In this document: piece after piece, positions 29,936 through 43,290 of the stretch | Position numbering within the stretch: the first letter of the stretch is position 1 | Layout of the letters: every line of letters begins with the position of its first letter | Assembly (NCBI RefSeq): GCF_024679095.1 | Contig: NC_066516.1 | Coordinates: 25,257,813-25,321,812, forward strand | Source: Eriocheir sinensis | Lineage: Eukaryota > Arthropoda > Malacostraca > Decapoda > Varunidae | Length of the DNA: 64,000 nucleotides | Reading direction: 5' to 3' | Program-made: the position numbers and the translations under genes | The notes under the pieces: model-generated | The model's input: only the letters and a program-made list of their open reading frames with translations | Databases searched by the model: none | What the model was told of the DNA's origin: nothing

Positions 29936-30488
29936 TTTTTCTTGTATGAGAAATGTAAAAATGCACCTCGAGATATCTTCCCAATACAGAAACTTTGTAC
30001 TATACGTCATTTATACATTTGGTTGTGTGACTCGAGCTGCTGTGAATGGGTTCAGACCAATAAACAAAGAGTCATTTTAAGTTTACTAATAAAATATTTA
30101 TATAAAACCCGGCAAACTTTCCTGCTGAAGAGAAGTATTGAACGCATGGTTATAATGAACTCTAAACAAAAACAACAGCGCCAAACTTCACCAGCCATTG
30201 TATTATACGAGGTGCATCACGAATTAATTGTACTCGACCCATAACAGCGGCGAATACTGATAATGCAGCCATCACGGAGAGCAATAAAGGTAAAATTGGC
30301 TCATAAGGTTACACGAACAAAAATAAACACCCTACGCAAAATGAATATATCGTAACACATTTTTTTTTTATTTGACGCGATACTATTTATAGGTTAGTCA
30401 ATTTTTACGGCTTCCTCTGACACCCTGACATCGGAGAGAGTGAGGATCCATAAACCTGTACGTCTATGGCAGGCACCAGGGTCCATAT

Positions 30489-30490
<2 letters not shown>
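29936..30490. other. Unique AT-rich sequence, no gene seen
   Basis: No recognisable coding exon. Confidence 0.5.
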
Positions 30491-30491
<1 letters not shown>

Positions 30492-30550
<59 letters not shown>

Positions 30551-30601
30551 CTGGCAGGAGACGAGAACGGGGGAGAGATTGTTCAGGGGTATAGTGTAAA
30601 T

Positions 30602-30676
<75 letters not shown>

Positions 30677-30769
30677 TTAAGCATTCTCCTCCGTTTCTGC
30701 CTCGAAAGGACGTGTCAGCCTCTCTTCCTCAGCAGTAAAACCGACATTGTCTCATTCTCAGTCAATAAA

Positions 30770-30833
<64 letters not shown>

Positions 30834-30850
30834 CTCTCCTCTCTCTCCTC
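30492..30850. repeat. (GT)n, (CT)n, (CT)n cluster
   Basis: GT units at 30492-30549, CT units at 30605-30670 and CT units at 30774-30830, the last decaying into CTCTCTCCT repeats. Confidence 0.96.
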
Positions 30851-31009
30851 TCTCTCCTTCTACTCCTCCTCCTCCTCTTTCTCCCTCTCCGGATCTTCCT
30901 CGCCGTCGTGACTTCATTGCAAAGAATTCGAAACTAAGCCGTGCTGGGAGGATTACCGGCTCGTCTTTTCAATTTGGCGCATAGTTGTGCCTCTCGCTGA
31001 CAAACTTGC

Positions 31010-31395
31010 TTGAGGGGAAGTAAGGGAGGAGGAAAGGAAAGAGGGGAAGGAAAGGAAGGGTGGCTCTTCTCTGTGAGGCAAGGCAACAGTGGAGAGTGGA
31101 AGGAATAGGAAGAGGAGGAAGGAGTAGGGACGGAGGAAGGAAAGGAGACGGGGAGGGAGAAGGGAAAAGGTAAGGAAAGGAAGGGGGTAAGGAGAGAAGG
31201 GGTATTTTCTCTGTAAGACAAGGCAAAGATGGAGAGTGGAAGGGATAGGAAGGGAGGGAATAGCAGGAAGGGAAAAGGAAATGCAGAAGGGGAAGAAAAG
31301 AAAGTGGGGAAGGAAAGGAGGGGTAACTTCTCTGTGCGAAAAGGTAAAAATGGAGACTGCAAGGGTTAGGAATGGGGGTGGAGAGTGGAGGGGGA
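31010..31395. repeat. Degenerate 120-140-bp minisatellite
   Basis: Units marked by TTCTCTGTGAGGCAAGGCAA near 31066, 31205 and 31327, each followed by ATGGAGAGTGGAAGGRATAGG-like sequence in A/G-rich DNA. Three copies. Confidence 0.8.
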
Positions 31396-31639
31396 AGGAG
31401 AAGCTAAATTGTCGTAATCTGAGCATTGCATTTATGATTTTTAGGCTTCAAGACCGTCGTAACCACACAAACAACGATAGAAAATTAAACTTATCGTTGA
31501 AACTATTAAAGAGTGATGGTTTTCGCTCTTTTTTGCTAGAGTTATCGGTCAGAAACTAGGAAAATCAATGCGCTGAGTACGATAATTTGGCAACGCTGAG
31601 GGAAGGGTAGAGGAAGGGTGGGCCAAATGAGATGTTTCC

Positions 31640-32188
31640 TGGTGCAGTGTTCCTCGTCCTCGTCCTCAAGCTTTCCCTCAGACCGTTTTCCTTCCACTAC
31701 ATCTGCCCATCTTTTACTTCCGTCACTTCTGTCTCTTAATCTTTCTTTCTTTCCGTATATTTTTTTCTCTGAGTCTTTCCTTGATTCTTTGTCTTTTTCA
31801 TCATTTTTCTCTATATATCTTGTACTGTATTTTTTTATCAGTTTTATCTTTCCTCATTTCCCTTTTTCCTTCCTAATGATTTCCCTTTTCTCCGTTCTTT
31901 CTTATTTTCTTCCTACTTGTCTTTAAATCACTTGCCCCTTCAGTTTTCTTCTTTTTCTTTCTATTTCCCGCATTCGTTTCTTCCTTCCTTCTTATCTTCC
32001 ATCCTCTAACTATTTCTTTCCCTTCCCCTTTTCTTCCTTTTCTTTCCAATCCATGCTTTCGTTCTTTCTTTCTTGCCTCTCCTTCCTTCCTTATTTTTCT
32101 CCCTCCTTCCTTCCCTTGTTTTAGATCTCATTTCTTCCCTTTTTCATTTTCTACCCTCGCTCCCAGTATCGCCGCAGTACTGAACCTT

Positions 32189-32234
<46 letters not shown>

Positions 32235-32303
32235 CAGGTGACTGTTTTAAGCCCCGCAAGTCCCCGTGACGAGCCATTTCTGCGACTCAAACCATTCTCA
32301 AAC

Positions 32304-32392
<89 letters not shown>

Positions 32393-32400
32393 CCACACAC
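31640..32400. repeat. Pyrimidine-rich block with two (CT)n microsatellites
   Basis: C/T-dominated + strand with CT runs at 32191-32231 and 32309-32390. Confidence 0.93.
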
Positions 32401-33540
32401 GCACCAATACACCCTCGTCTATGCTGTACAAATGGACGCCCAGCCCTCACTCCACACCTTGCTGACTCCCTTTGGCTCGGCGTGGTGCTCGGTTCCTGGA
32501 TTCACTGGGCGGTAGTCTGGAGGCGAAGGGCCGTCACGGGGATGTCGATATATTCATTGTCTAGACTGAGCTGCAAATTGACTTCGTGTACACAGCGAGA
32601 TGGAGAACCTTAGGAGGGGGGGAGGGACTGTGTGGTGTGCTTGGGGAGGGGGAGGGTTGTGGTGTATGTGTGTGTGTGAAGTGGTGTGTGCGTGTGTGTG
32701 TTATCTATCTATCTGTCTGTCTGTCTACCTGTCTGTCTGGCTGTGTACATGTAACCGATGAACTGCCCGCCTCCTGCTCTCAATAAACGACGTGAACTTT
32801 TTTTTTTTTTCTGTCTTTCTTTTTGCGCAAACCTCAATAGCACAGCACTTGATGACGCCGTTCAGTGGTTGCGATGACTGTGATTACTGCGCCATTCAGG
32901 GCTCTATATTTATTGATGAGTCTTTTCTATGGTCTGACTCTCCCCTCGAACCTCATCCTCGCCCCCTCCTGATCTCACACCGCCTTTATTAACCTTCAAT
33001 CTCTCCCTCCCTCTCTCCCTCCTTCCTTCTCGCATTCTTATTTTTCCCCCTCGCTTCCTTTTCTTATTTGTTTCTCACCATACATTTCTTACATCCTTTA
33101 CCTCCCTTCTTTTCTTCTTTTTCTTCATCCTTCTTCTTTTCTTCTCTCCTTCCCTCTCCTCGTTTCCTTACCACTATTTCCCTCTTTAAATATCTTCCGT
33201 CCCTTACCTCCTCCCCTTTCCTCTTTTACTTCATCCTTCTTCTCCTTTTCGCCTCTCCTTCCTTCTCTTCCTCCCTTCTTCCTTCCACTATTCATCCCTC
33301 CCTTCGTCTTTTTTTCTATCCCCTTTTCTTCCTTCTGTAACCACTTTTCCCTTTCTCTCTATTTTTCTACTCCCTACTTTAAATACTCCCGTCCCTCCCT
33401 CCTTTCTCTTCCCTCCCAGGTGGATTCATTGCCCTGATATCTCACTTTTTTTTTTCCTTTTCTCCTTCACCTTTCTCCCTCCGAGGACTGTATTGTTACT
33501 CTTTATCACCTCTCCCCTCACTGAATGGCTGGCTCATCTC
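32401..33540. other. No gene seen; pyrimidine-rich
   Basis: A mixed stretch, then from 33000 degenerate TTCCTYCC-type pyrimidine repeats up to the CT tract before the first recognised exon. Confidence 0.55.
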
Positions 33541-33542
33541 GG

Positions 33543-33819
<277 letters not shown>

Positions 33820-33903
33820 CCCCCCCTCCCCCTACCCAGCAGCACCACCACACCTTTGATAACCCTCCCGCTAACCCCGTTCCTTTTCTCCTGTCTTCTG
33901 CAG

Positions 33904-34060
33904 CGTGTAATCGGACCTTCTACGGGGACGTTGGGCGAAGCTACGAGGTGCAGGTGCAGCGGCCCGTCAACACGCTCACCATCTTTACCTGCCACCTCAC
34001 CTTCGTGGCCGAGGGGGACCAGTACGGCGACATTGTGCAGCTCATCATTCAGGACTTCAA
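33904..34060 (+). CDS. CULD-like CUB/LDLa membrane protein, internal exon (start of first visible CUB)
   Basis: The first exon of this gene that I can support. Acceptor CTGTCTTCTGCAG ends at 33903 and donor GTGAGT starts at 34061. The exon opens with two bases finishing a split codon, then 51 codons from CNRTFYGDVG, and ends two bases into the next codon. C-x2-T-x-F at the start and DIVQLIIQDF at the end fit strands of a CUB domain. CUB domains are extracellular beta-sandwich modules for protein or ligand contact. The reading frame upstream of 33903 is simple repeat, so the start codon and signal peptide lie in exons further 5' that were not found. NRT is a possible N-glycosylation site. Confidence 0.87.
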
Positions 34061-35160
34061 GTGAGTGCTAGCTTCTTGTTTTCGTTATGGTTAAGTATTT
34101 CTTATTGGAGCTGATCTCTCCGCTGTTCTGTTCCTAATGTAAAATTTAACCATTATATTGACTTTTTCCTCCCCTTTGCTGGTAAATTCTGGGATCAGTT
34201 TTTTTTTATGGTAAGACGTTTTGCTTAAGTTCATCTATACACTGTTCAACTTCCTATTGTAAGTTAATATACCGCTACTGTCACCCTTTCATCCCTTTTG
34301 TTGGTAAACTCTAGAGCCAGTTCCCTCTTTTGCAGTTCCTTATTTCTAAGTGTTAAAATAATAAAGAGAGAGAGTGTCAAATATCTCTTTAACCAATATT
34401 GATGTTTGTCGTCTAACGATATATTAATCTACCCTTTAATGTGATTACATAATGCTGAATATCTTTTTCTTTAGTTCTGCTAACGGTCTGTGTTCTGCGG
34501 AGTAAAAAATGTGCTCAAAAAAATAAAAGAATACTACAGCAACACGTTTACGTATATGAATTTATCAGTTTCCGAGTCAGACATAAAACATGCATTGTAT
34601 AAAGTCCATTTTTTTAAGTAATATACAAAAAGCACCAAATTTAAAAGCATTTGCTGTGTCATTTGGAATAACTTCTTTCCATAGCGAACTCTAACCAAAA
34701 TGCAAACAAAAATTCTAGACAGAACAAATAAAAAGAAAAAAAACAAATTACTGATCGAGTTAAAAGCTACTCGAAAAACAAAACGATGTCCGGCGACCAG
34801 CGGAACAAACCCATCTGAGCACGATGCAACCTCTTTACCACACACCTGCAGCCCCAGACCCATACACGGAGGTGGTGACGGTGCGGGTGGGGGTGTATGT
34901 ACTGGGTGAGGGGGGGTAGTGGCACGCTGAATAATTGTGGTGGTAGTTGTGGTGTTGGATGGTGATGATGGCAGTGGATAATAGTTGCAATAGAGGTAAG
35001 CTGATGTGAAAATGGGGTGGCAGTGGAGTGGTAGTAGTGGTGGGGGTGATGGTAGTGGTGGTGGTGGTGGTTGCAGCGGTGGTAACAAACGTGTCCCATT
35101 AAAATGCATGAATTTAAGGTAATCTGGTAATTAAAATGAGGATTATATACTAAGCATACC

Positions 35161-35162
<2 letters not shown>

Positions 35163-35239
<77 letters not shown>

Positions 35240-35248
35240 CGCGCGCGC
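35163..35248. repeat. (GT)n(GC)n alternating purine-pyrimidine tract
   Basis: About 34 GT units pass directly into about nine GC units, the base pattern most prone to Z-DNA. Confidence 0.97.
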
Positions 35249-35440
35249 CCGAGCTTGCGTTGAAAGTGTCTTCTCCTTTACCTAAGATTCTTTCACGAGA
35301 TTGATCAGTGTCGTGAGTATATGGGTCGGTCTCTTTATCTATTTCTTTACCTGTCTATTTGTCTGTGCGTCTGTCGGTCTACTCTTCTGTATCTACTTCT
35401 TTCTCTAAACTTTCATCACCCTGTCCATTTGTCTATTTTA

Positions 35441-35442
<2 letters not shown>

Positions 35443-35493
<51 letters not shown>
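35443..35493. repeat. (CT)n microsatellite
   Basis: About 25 CT units. Confidence 0.97.
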
Positions 35494-35495
<2 letters not shown>

Positions 35496-35749
35496 GCATT
35501 CCCTCCCCCCATCTGTCCAGACAGTGACGCCACACACTCAGGCACAGATAAACTGGGTAATTTAGTGGTTGAAGAAAGAGGGAAACGGATGCTGCGCCGA
35601 AAACCGTCACAGAGATTATTATTTTTGGATGCTTTGTCCCCTTCCTTCGGCCTTCGTCATGCCATCCCAAATTCGACAAGCGTGGTTTCCGGCGCCTTCA
35701 TAGTGTCTGCGATTGATTTAATATTCCCGTCTGGAGTTTTAGGAGGTGA

Positions 35750-35950
35750 CTCTTGATTCACCCCCCTCCTCGCCTCGGCGGTGCTGGGGAGCGTCAGCGA
35801 GCCCAAGGTCTCCCTGGCGAGCGTCGCAGGGCTCAGGGGTCCCGGCAGGGCATCTCGGCTCCCCCGGGGCGTCCATGGCGGTGCCGGAGATCCCGAGAGT
35901 CCAGGGGCATGGGGGTGAGGGGCGTTGTGGAGCCGGCAAGACGGGCGTTT
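35750..35950. other. GC-rich island adjoining a satellite
   Basis: About 200 bp of markedly GC-rich sequence, unlike its flanks, immediately before the first satellite unit. No coding exon recognised. Confidence 0.5.
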
Positions 35951-36965
35951 GGTGTTGTATACTGATATGAGTGAGTCTTTTCTGGGGTGAAGGAGACTCA
36001 CCCGTACCAGCACACAGCACCAAGAAAAGGCGATATAGGAACAATACCCGGATAAGAGGATAACATAGAAACAACACCAAGAAAAGGAAAAGGAAGAAAA
36101 AGAACATCAGAAAAAGGATAATATAGAAAAAGAACACCAGAAAAAAAATCAGGTAGAAACACAGCAAGAAAGGAAAAAAGTAAAAAGTAAAAAATCTAGC
36201 ATGAAGGCGGTTGGCGTTGTATGTTGGTATGGGTGAGTCTTTTCTGGGGTGAAGGAGACTCACCCGTACCAGCACACAGCACCAAGAGGGCGATATAGAA
36301 ACAACACCAGGAAAAGGAAAAGGAAGAAAAAGAACACCGGAAAAAGGAAGTTAGAGAAAAGGAACACCAGAAAATGATAAGATATAAACACAACATCAAG
36401 AAAAGGATATAGCATTAATTAAGGTGTTTGGTGTTGTGTGTTGGTATGAGTGAGTCTTTCTGGGGTGAAGGAGACTCACCCGTACCAGCACACAGCACCA
36501 AGAGAGGGCGATATAGATACACAACACCACGAAAGGAGAAAAGAAAGAAAAAGAACACCGGAAAAGGGATAATACAGAAAAAGAATACCAGAAAAAAGAT
36601 AAGATAAACACAACATCAAGAAAAGGAAAGAAATATATATAGCATTAATTAAGGTGTTTGGTGTTATGTGTTGGTATGGGTGAGTCTTTTCTGGGGTGAA
36701 GGAGACTCACCCGTACCAGCACACAGCACCAAGAGAAGGCGCTATAGAAACAACACCAGGAAAAGAAAAAGGAAGAAAAAGGACACCAGAAAAAGGAAAA
36801 TACAGAAAAAGAACACCAGAAAAAGGAAAATACAGAAAAAGAACAGCAGAAAAAAGAGAATATAGAAACACAACTAGAAAAGGGGAAAAAATCATCCACA
36901 TTTCGGCACTAAACATCATCAAAATTGTGGGTGAATCTCTTTTGCGGTGAAATAGGCTCACCCAG
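35950..36965. repeat. ~230-bp satellite with a conserved hairpin in each unit
   Basis: Four units plus a decayed fifth. Each starts with an inverted repeat whose arms are TGGTATGGGTGAGTC and GACTCACCCGTACCA (35961-36008, 36225-36271, 36441-36487, 36672-36718; decayed at 36928-36965). The conserved AGCACACAGCACCAAGA follows, and then A-rich ~30-bp subrepeats resembling AAGAACACCAGAAAAAGGA. The sequence between hairpins varies more than the hairpins do. Confidence 0.9.
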
Positions 36966-37320
36966 ACAAAGGAGCATCAGACAGGATGATATAAAGAAGA
37001 GCATCAAGAAAATTATATATAAACAGAAAAGAAAGAAAAGAAAAGAAAAACATCAAAGAAAAGAAAAAGAAAAGAAAAACAATATAAAATAAAATAAATA
37101 AATAAATAAGAAATCATACAACTAACTATTCAATTAACCATTTGCCTACCTAAAGGAAGGAGAGTTGCTAGACCAAAAATAAAGGGAAAAGAGACAGAGT
37201 TTAACGAAAAACACCTAAAACATTTGATGAAGAATAGAAGGAAAAGGAATATTACCCTAAATACACTCTCATATTTCCCTTTCTCTTTATGTTGCTTAGC
37301 CCTGGACGGAAGAAACCTCT
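36966..37320. other. A-rich intronic sequence
   Basis: AAAGAAAAG and AAATAAAT low-complexity motifs. No exon. Confidence 0.7.
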
Positions 37321-37323
37321 GTG

Positions 37324-37326
<3 letters not shown>

Positions 37327-37356
<30 letters not shown>

Positions 37357-37741
37357 TACCGAAATACTTCCACCTTCCTGTTTCAAACTGATCGACTTCC
37401 TCCTCTGCTTCCTCCACCTCCATCTCGTCCTCCTCCTCCTCCTCCAGAACGCCTTAGTCTCTAAAGTAAATAAAAAACAAGACAGAAGGTAGAGATAAAA
37501 ATAGAAAAGTAGGACGTGTAATCCTCCTCCTCCTCCTCCTCCTCCTCTTCCTCCCCCTCCTCCTCCTCTTCCAGGAGATTGCAGATTGCCCAACCAACAC
37601 ACACACACACACACACATGCGCCTCCACGACCAGAGTGAATTAGTGAAGGCGACAGCTTCACACACTCAGCCTGCAGTGAACCCGCCTTGAATAACGGAG
37701 GATGCGCAGTGAAGGATAAATAGTTCACCGCGACAACATGA

Positions 37742-37815
<74 letters not shown>
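37327..37815. repeat. (CT)n, (CCT)n and (AC)n microsatellites
   Basis: CT at 37327-37354, degenerate CCT near 37430-37445 and 37522-37572, short AC at 37599-37617, and AC at 37743-37814 with one CG interruption. Confidence 0.95.
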
Positions 37816-38239
37816 CAAAATCCCAGCTTAGAAATTTACGAGAGAGACAAAACCGCCAATAAAATAACCATGGAAAATACAGACGTGATGCCAGAAGAGG
37901 GAAAGCAAAAGAGGACCAACAAGCCCAGACTACAAAGGAAGAAAGAAACTCGCAACGGACGAAAAACGGCGAGGTTATGATGCAAAAAAAGAAAGAAAAA
38001 AATAACAACGTAAACCACAAAGGGAACGACAAAAGGAGCGTGCAACTACTGAACGTAAACTAAAACGACAGGCTTCATGGTGATGCTGCAGGCGTACGAG
38101 GCATTATGAACGGCGCACAATGAACGTTGAATAATTAACGCAACATTAGAGAACACCTGAGTGGGATATAATTACAGGTGGAGTGGGAACCCTCTGAGGC
38201 AGCCCCCAGGCGGCGACCCGATCCTTGTACGCCATTACT

Positions 38240-38475
38240 CACGCGAGGAGGAGGAGGAGGAGGAGGAGGAGATGGATAGGAGTACGAGGAACCAATGATT
38301 TTAGGATACATGAAAAGGATAAAGAGGAGTAGGAGGAGGGGAAAGAGAAGTAGAAGGAAAAGGAGAAAAAGGAGGAGGAGATGGAAGAGGACGAATAGAA
38401 GAAAGAGAAGAAGAAAGAGAAGCAGGAAAAGAAAAATGAAGAGGAGAAAGAGGAGAAGCAGGAGGAACATACACA

Positions 38476-38537
<62 letters not shown>
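38240..38537. repeat. (GGA)n, degenerate A/G block and (AC)n
   Basis: GGA units at 38245-38270, A/G-rich degenerate sequence to 38470, then about 32 AC units at 38474-38537. Confidence 0.95.
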
Positions 38538-38541
<4 letters not shown>

Positions 38542-39240
38542 AAACAAACACAAACAAGCACACACATGTAGAGAAAGACATAGAGACGGGAACAGCAGGG
38601 AAGCAGACAGGTACACAGACGAACAGGTCCTCACAAAAATAGACAGACAAGCAGACCGGTAACAGACAAGCACTTTACAGAGGCGAGTGGTGAGATGCAA
38701 AGTAGAATCAGTAATCGGACACACTCACTCATCGCCAGCCGCACGTGTCGTCTCTCAGCCATTCACCGACCCAACAAAGCTTTGTTCTGAACGCCCAAAA
38801 TAGACACCTCGCTGGGCCACTCATCCACCCCTGCCTGACATGCGCCTTTTCTTTCATCCACTCAAACTCTCATCCTTTTCTTTAGCTCTCCCCTTCGCTC
38901 CCCCGCTAGTTGCACGCCGACGAAGCCATTCATTATGCAAGTACTTCATTTGCCATTCTGGCTGTCTATTCAGAGAGTGGGGCAGTCAGTCAAGTTCGTC
39001 AGCCCCTCACTACACAGGAAATTCATTCATAGGACGATTATTCGGGTGTTTCGACTTTTTAACAGACTCCACATTCACCAAACAGGACGTTAATGAATCC
39101 AGCCGTGCATTGCATCCACGAGGCACCAATTGTCACTTAGCAATCATTTGAAAACCTTTACGCTAGGAAATACAGCAAACAAAAGTGCGGTTCCCTGGAA
39201 TACTATCTACTAGACATGAAGCAAAATAACCAGGCATATT
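38538..39240. other. Intronic unique sequence
   Basis: No exon or named repeat recognised. Confidence 0.5.
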
Positions 39241-39481
39241 CACTTTTAAAGACAGATAGGCAGATAAGAGAATAGGTAAATTGGAAGACAGGAAGGCAGA
39301 CAGGTAGAAAGACAGACTGACAGGAAGCGAGTAAGAAAACCGGAGAGAGATATATATATAAAAAAGAGAGTGGGGAGAGAAAGGGTGGTGAGAGAAAGTG
39401 TTGACAGAAGAAACAAGGAGTGGTGCGAAGGATTAAAAATAGATCTAGGGCGTGAATTAGATGTGAGAGCACGGAAGGAAG

Positions 39482-39548
<67 letters not shown>

Positions 39549-39990
39549 AAAGAGCTTGCCTGCGAAAGTGACGTAAAGAAAGAAGAAATGGAAATGAGAG
39601 AAGTGGAGAAGGAAAAGGAGGAGGAGGAGGAGGAGGAGGAATAAAAGAAAAAGAAGATAAAGAGGAGGAGAAGGAGGAGGGGGAGAGAGATGAAAAGAAA
39701 CCTAAATAGAAAACGATGCAGACGAGGAGAGAGCAAGGAATTAAGGAATGAAGGAAGAAACAGCAAAGAAAACGAGGAGAGAAGGATGAGGGTGACGGAG
39801 AGGCCAAAGAGAGGAGGGGAGAAGAGTAAAAGAGGAATGATAAAGGAATCGTCTGACGGAGAGACTGGAGAGAGTAGGAGAGGGGAAGAAAGGAGAGATG
39901 ATAAGGGGTTCGTCTCTTACATAGGAGTCTGTTTTGAATTAAATGATGAAGAAGAAGATGAAGATGAAAACGAAATAGATAGAAGATGGA
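39241..39990. repeat. Purine-rich block with (GA)n
   Basis: GA units at 39487-39546 and GGA units at 39617-39641 in an A/G-dominated + strand. Confidence 0.92.
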
Positions 39991-40535
39991 AGAGAGAGAG
40001 ACATTTACATAGCAAAAAACATTTAAAACAGGGACAGGGACAGCGAACAAGAACACATATATTTCCGTACTCACCCACGGCAATGTTCCCTCGGTCTGTC
40101 AGCGGTAGTAACCAAGGCTTCTGGCGGGTGGAGGGGGGTAGTGGAGACCAGGAAGTCTGTAGGAGTAATAGGAGAAACCTGTAAGCGGCTGAGCAGGATA
40201 TATTTGAGTTTTGTAGAGTTTTGTATTCATATCCTTTCTAGCTATCTACCTATCTCTATTTATTTATCTATCTATCTGTGTGTGTACAAATCTAACAGAC
40301 ATAAAAAATAACCTGTATAAAACCATATCATGAAGTTAGTTAAGGAGAGCATTAGAAGAATCATAGACAGTATACCGATGTGTGTGATATATATCTTCTT
40401 AAACGCCAGTCAAGTGCATTTTCCTTCTCTGCTACTTCCTACAAATGTTTCTGGCGGCGGTGACAGCAGCGGACTCAAAAGGAACTATGCTAAGGCCTGT
40501 GTCTGAAGAGTGGAGCGGCTCGTGGGAAGGGACTC

Positions 40536-41035
40536 TATGTATGATAAGGAGTGACAGGCCGTGCAGGTCGTGGCTCTGTATGACGTTGTGGATGTCAACA
40601 AGGAATTAGAAAACAACAAAAATGGAGTCGGAGTGAAAAACATTACTCCGAGCTCTAGAAAGACATGTGCTCGGAGCCAGAGTTCCCAGCGTCTTCGTCA
40701 CACTTTCCTTAGACCGTCGGTGAAGCCTCTGTCATCAGCGTTAATAATACCAACCAGACGAAGTTAAACAGTGTACAATGACCGGATTGGCCCCGAGAAG
40801 TGGAAAATAAATATGTATGGTAAAGAGTGACAGGCCGTGTAGGAAGGGGCTCGGGGTTCTATATCGCATGTGTGTCGAGGTGGACGTCAACAAGGTATTC
40901 AAAAACAACAATGGAGACGGGGAAAACAATAATACCCGCGGCGCCAGTGTTGCCAGCATCTTCATCTTCCTTTCCCCAGAGTGTTCGTGAAGCCTCTGTC
41001 ATCAGCGTCACTAATATCACCGAGACGAAAATAGC
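40536..41035. repeat. Tandem duplication (~270-bp offset)
   Basis: TATGTATGATAAGGAGTGAC at 40536 and its counterpart at 40812 start two diverged copies that share ACAGGCCGTG, GTCAACAAGG and GAAGCCTCTGTCATCAGCG. Confidence 0.8.
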
Positions 41036-41261
41036 ACACCGCGTCTGTCCTCTCAGTGCCGACACAAAATGAGTCAAGAGATGAAAAATTAACCTCTTCG
41101 TGTCGGCGCTCTCAACATTCTATTGCGTCTTCTTATTTCTTCCTCACTCGTTTTTTTCTTTTCTCTCTCAAAGGGATATGGACTGTTGTTTGTTTCAAAG
41201 CGCCCCCGGCCATAGTCTTTAGTCCCCCGCTTTCTCATTTTGAAGAGAGAAAGAGGTAGAC

Positions 41262-41463
<202 letters not shown>

Positions 41464-42040
41464 GTGTCTCTTCCCTATTACGTAACTCATTTCCTGGCTC
41501 GTAACTGCCGCCCTTCCGCCGCTGGACGTCCTCACAACAGTGCCCGGAACCTGACCTTTTTGACGACGCCATTTCATTTTCTTGCCCTCCATCCTGCTCG
41601 GCGTGTCCTGCGGTGGTGACCTTACAGTTATAACCCACGTTACGACACACAACTTACCTAACAATTTGTGTCCAAACTCCGTACACATTAGGGCAACGTT
41701 TTTTTCCCCCTATGTATTCCTAGTCCAAGTGATCTTACTAAACTTTGTAACACTGAAATTCCTCAGCAAGTTGTAATTATATACGCTATAGTAGAGTTGT
41801 GTTCTACTTCACCTCTACCTTGTTTCAGCGACTATACGTTACACACTCAAGAGATGAAAATGAAGGATCTTCTTACTCGTAAACACACAGGCCCGATCAT
41901 GAAACATCACATACACACAAAATAATCAACTGTAGCCTCTTCAATCATCTCTATCCATCTAAGAGAACGTTGGCAGTGATCTTATTCCACAGCGGTCTTC
42001 AACGCGTAAGAAAGATCGACGCATGGAAAAAAATAACCGT

Positions 42041-42290
42041 GATGTTTCTTTGCCCTGCCAGATCGACAATGCGTGAAGGGAACAGCGGTGCATCAGGCCA
42101 AAGTAGCTGCGCAACGCCTAATTAATATACACCTTTGAAAAGAGAAAGAAAACTATGGAATGTTGTTTTTTACCGACGTGCTGCCGTTTCTTTGCCCTTC
42201 CAAATGAAATCCTCGTGAAAGGAACAGCGGTGCATCAGGTCGAGATTAATATTCCGGTGTCACACGTATAGAGAAATAAATAAAAGAAAA
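42041..42290. repeat. Tandem duplication (142-bp offset)
   Basis: GTTTCTTTGCCC at 42044 and 42186 start two copies that share GGAACAGCGGTGCATCAGG. Confidence 0.8.
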
Positions 42291-42331
42291 ACACGAAATG
42301 TTATCTTTATTTTTTACCATATTAAGTTAAG

Positions 42332-42458
42332 CTCCCTCCGAAATTGACCTCTCCTTTGGCCACTCTATACTAATCGCTATATGGGAGCAACAGTTAGCGG
42401 GCTTTTTTTTTACATCTTCTTTTTGTTGCCCGTGAGTTGCTCTGCGTTGTAAAAAAAG
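42332..42458 (+). mobile_element. LINE 3' tail fragment
   Basis: Matches the tail of the LINE at 21982-22592: AAATTGACCTCTCCTTTGGC, GGGAGCAACAGTTAGCGGGC, then GTTGTAAAAAAAG at the 3' end. No coding part remains. Confidence 0.78.
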
Positions 42459-42690
42459 GTGAAGGAAAGGGAGCATCTGCACATTTGGAAGATCATTATG
42501 ACGACAGCTTTCATCGGACGCGTGAAGCTACTCAGCACCTTTAAATGGCCTTATTCCCGTGCCCCTTAATATCTTAGGCTCCCCGGCGGAACCCCCCTCA
42601 ACATTAAGCCTAACAAATAGTCCGCCGTCTGTTGGGTGTCGCACGCTGATCCTCTACCCACCCACCCCTTCTTCCCCCCTCTCTCCCTCA

Positions 42691-43290
42691 TCCTTTTCAA
42701 CCATTCTCCCCTCACATACATACAAAGCCTCTTCTCCGGGATCAGTAGTTTGGTGTGAAGGGGAAATATGGGAAGAGAGAGAGAGAGGGGATAGAAGGAA
42801 AATTTTAAACCATTACTATCTGTTTTTCTTTATTTCCTCTCCCTTTTCAACCATTCTCCCCTCACATACATACAAAGCCTCTTCTCCGGGATCAGTAGTT
42901 TCGGGTGTAGGGGAAATATGGGAAGAGAGAGAGAGAGGGGATAGAAGGAAATTTTTAAACCATTACTATCTGTTTTTCTTTATTTCCTCTCCCTTTTCAA
43001 CCATTCTCCCCTCACATACATACAAAGCCTCTTCTCCGGGATCAGTACTTTCGGGTGTAGGGGAGAGTGGGAAGGGTGAGAAGGGATAGAGGGAAAATTT
43101 CGAACCATTACTATCTGTGTTTTTTTTATTTTCTTTCCTTTTTCAACCATTCTCCCCTCACATACATACAAAGCCTCTTCTCCAGGATCAATAGTCTCGT
43201 GTGTAGGGGATGAGTGGGAAGAGTGAAAAGAGATAGGAAACAAAAATTCCAAGCCGCTACCTATCTGGGTTTTTTTTGATCTTACTCCTC
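42691..43290. repeat. 150-bp tandem repeat, four copies
   Basis: TCAACCATTCTCCCCTCACA recurs at 42697, 42847, 42997 and 43143. The first three units are nearly identical; the fourth is diverged. The period is a multiple of three, which explains a repetitive open frame through the array. Confidence 0.95.

Noticed and set aside
42559..43089. 176-codon frame with a repeated 50-residue unit
   Set aside because: It follows a 150-bp tandem repeat whose period keeps the frame. No domain, and the fourth unit breaks it.
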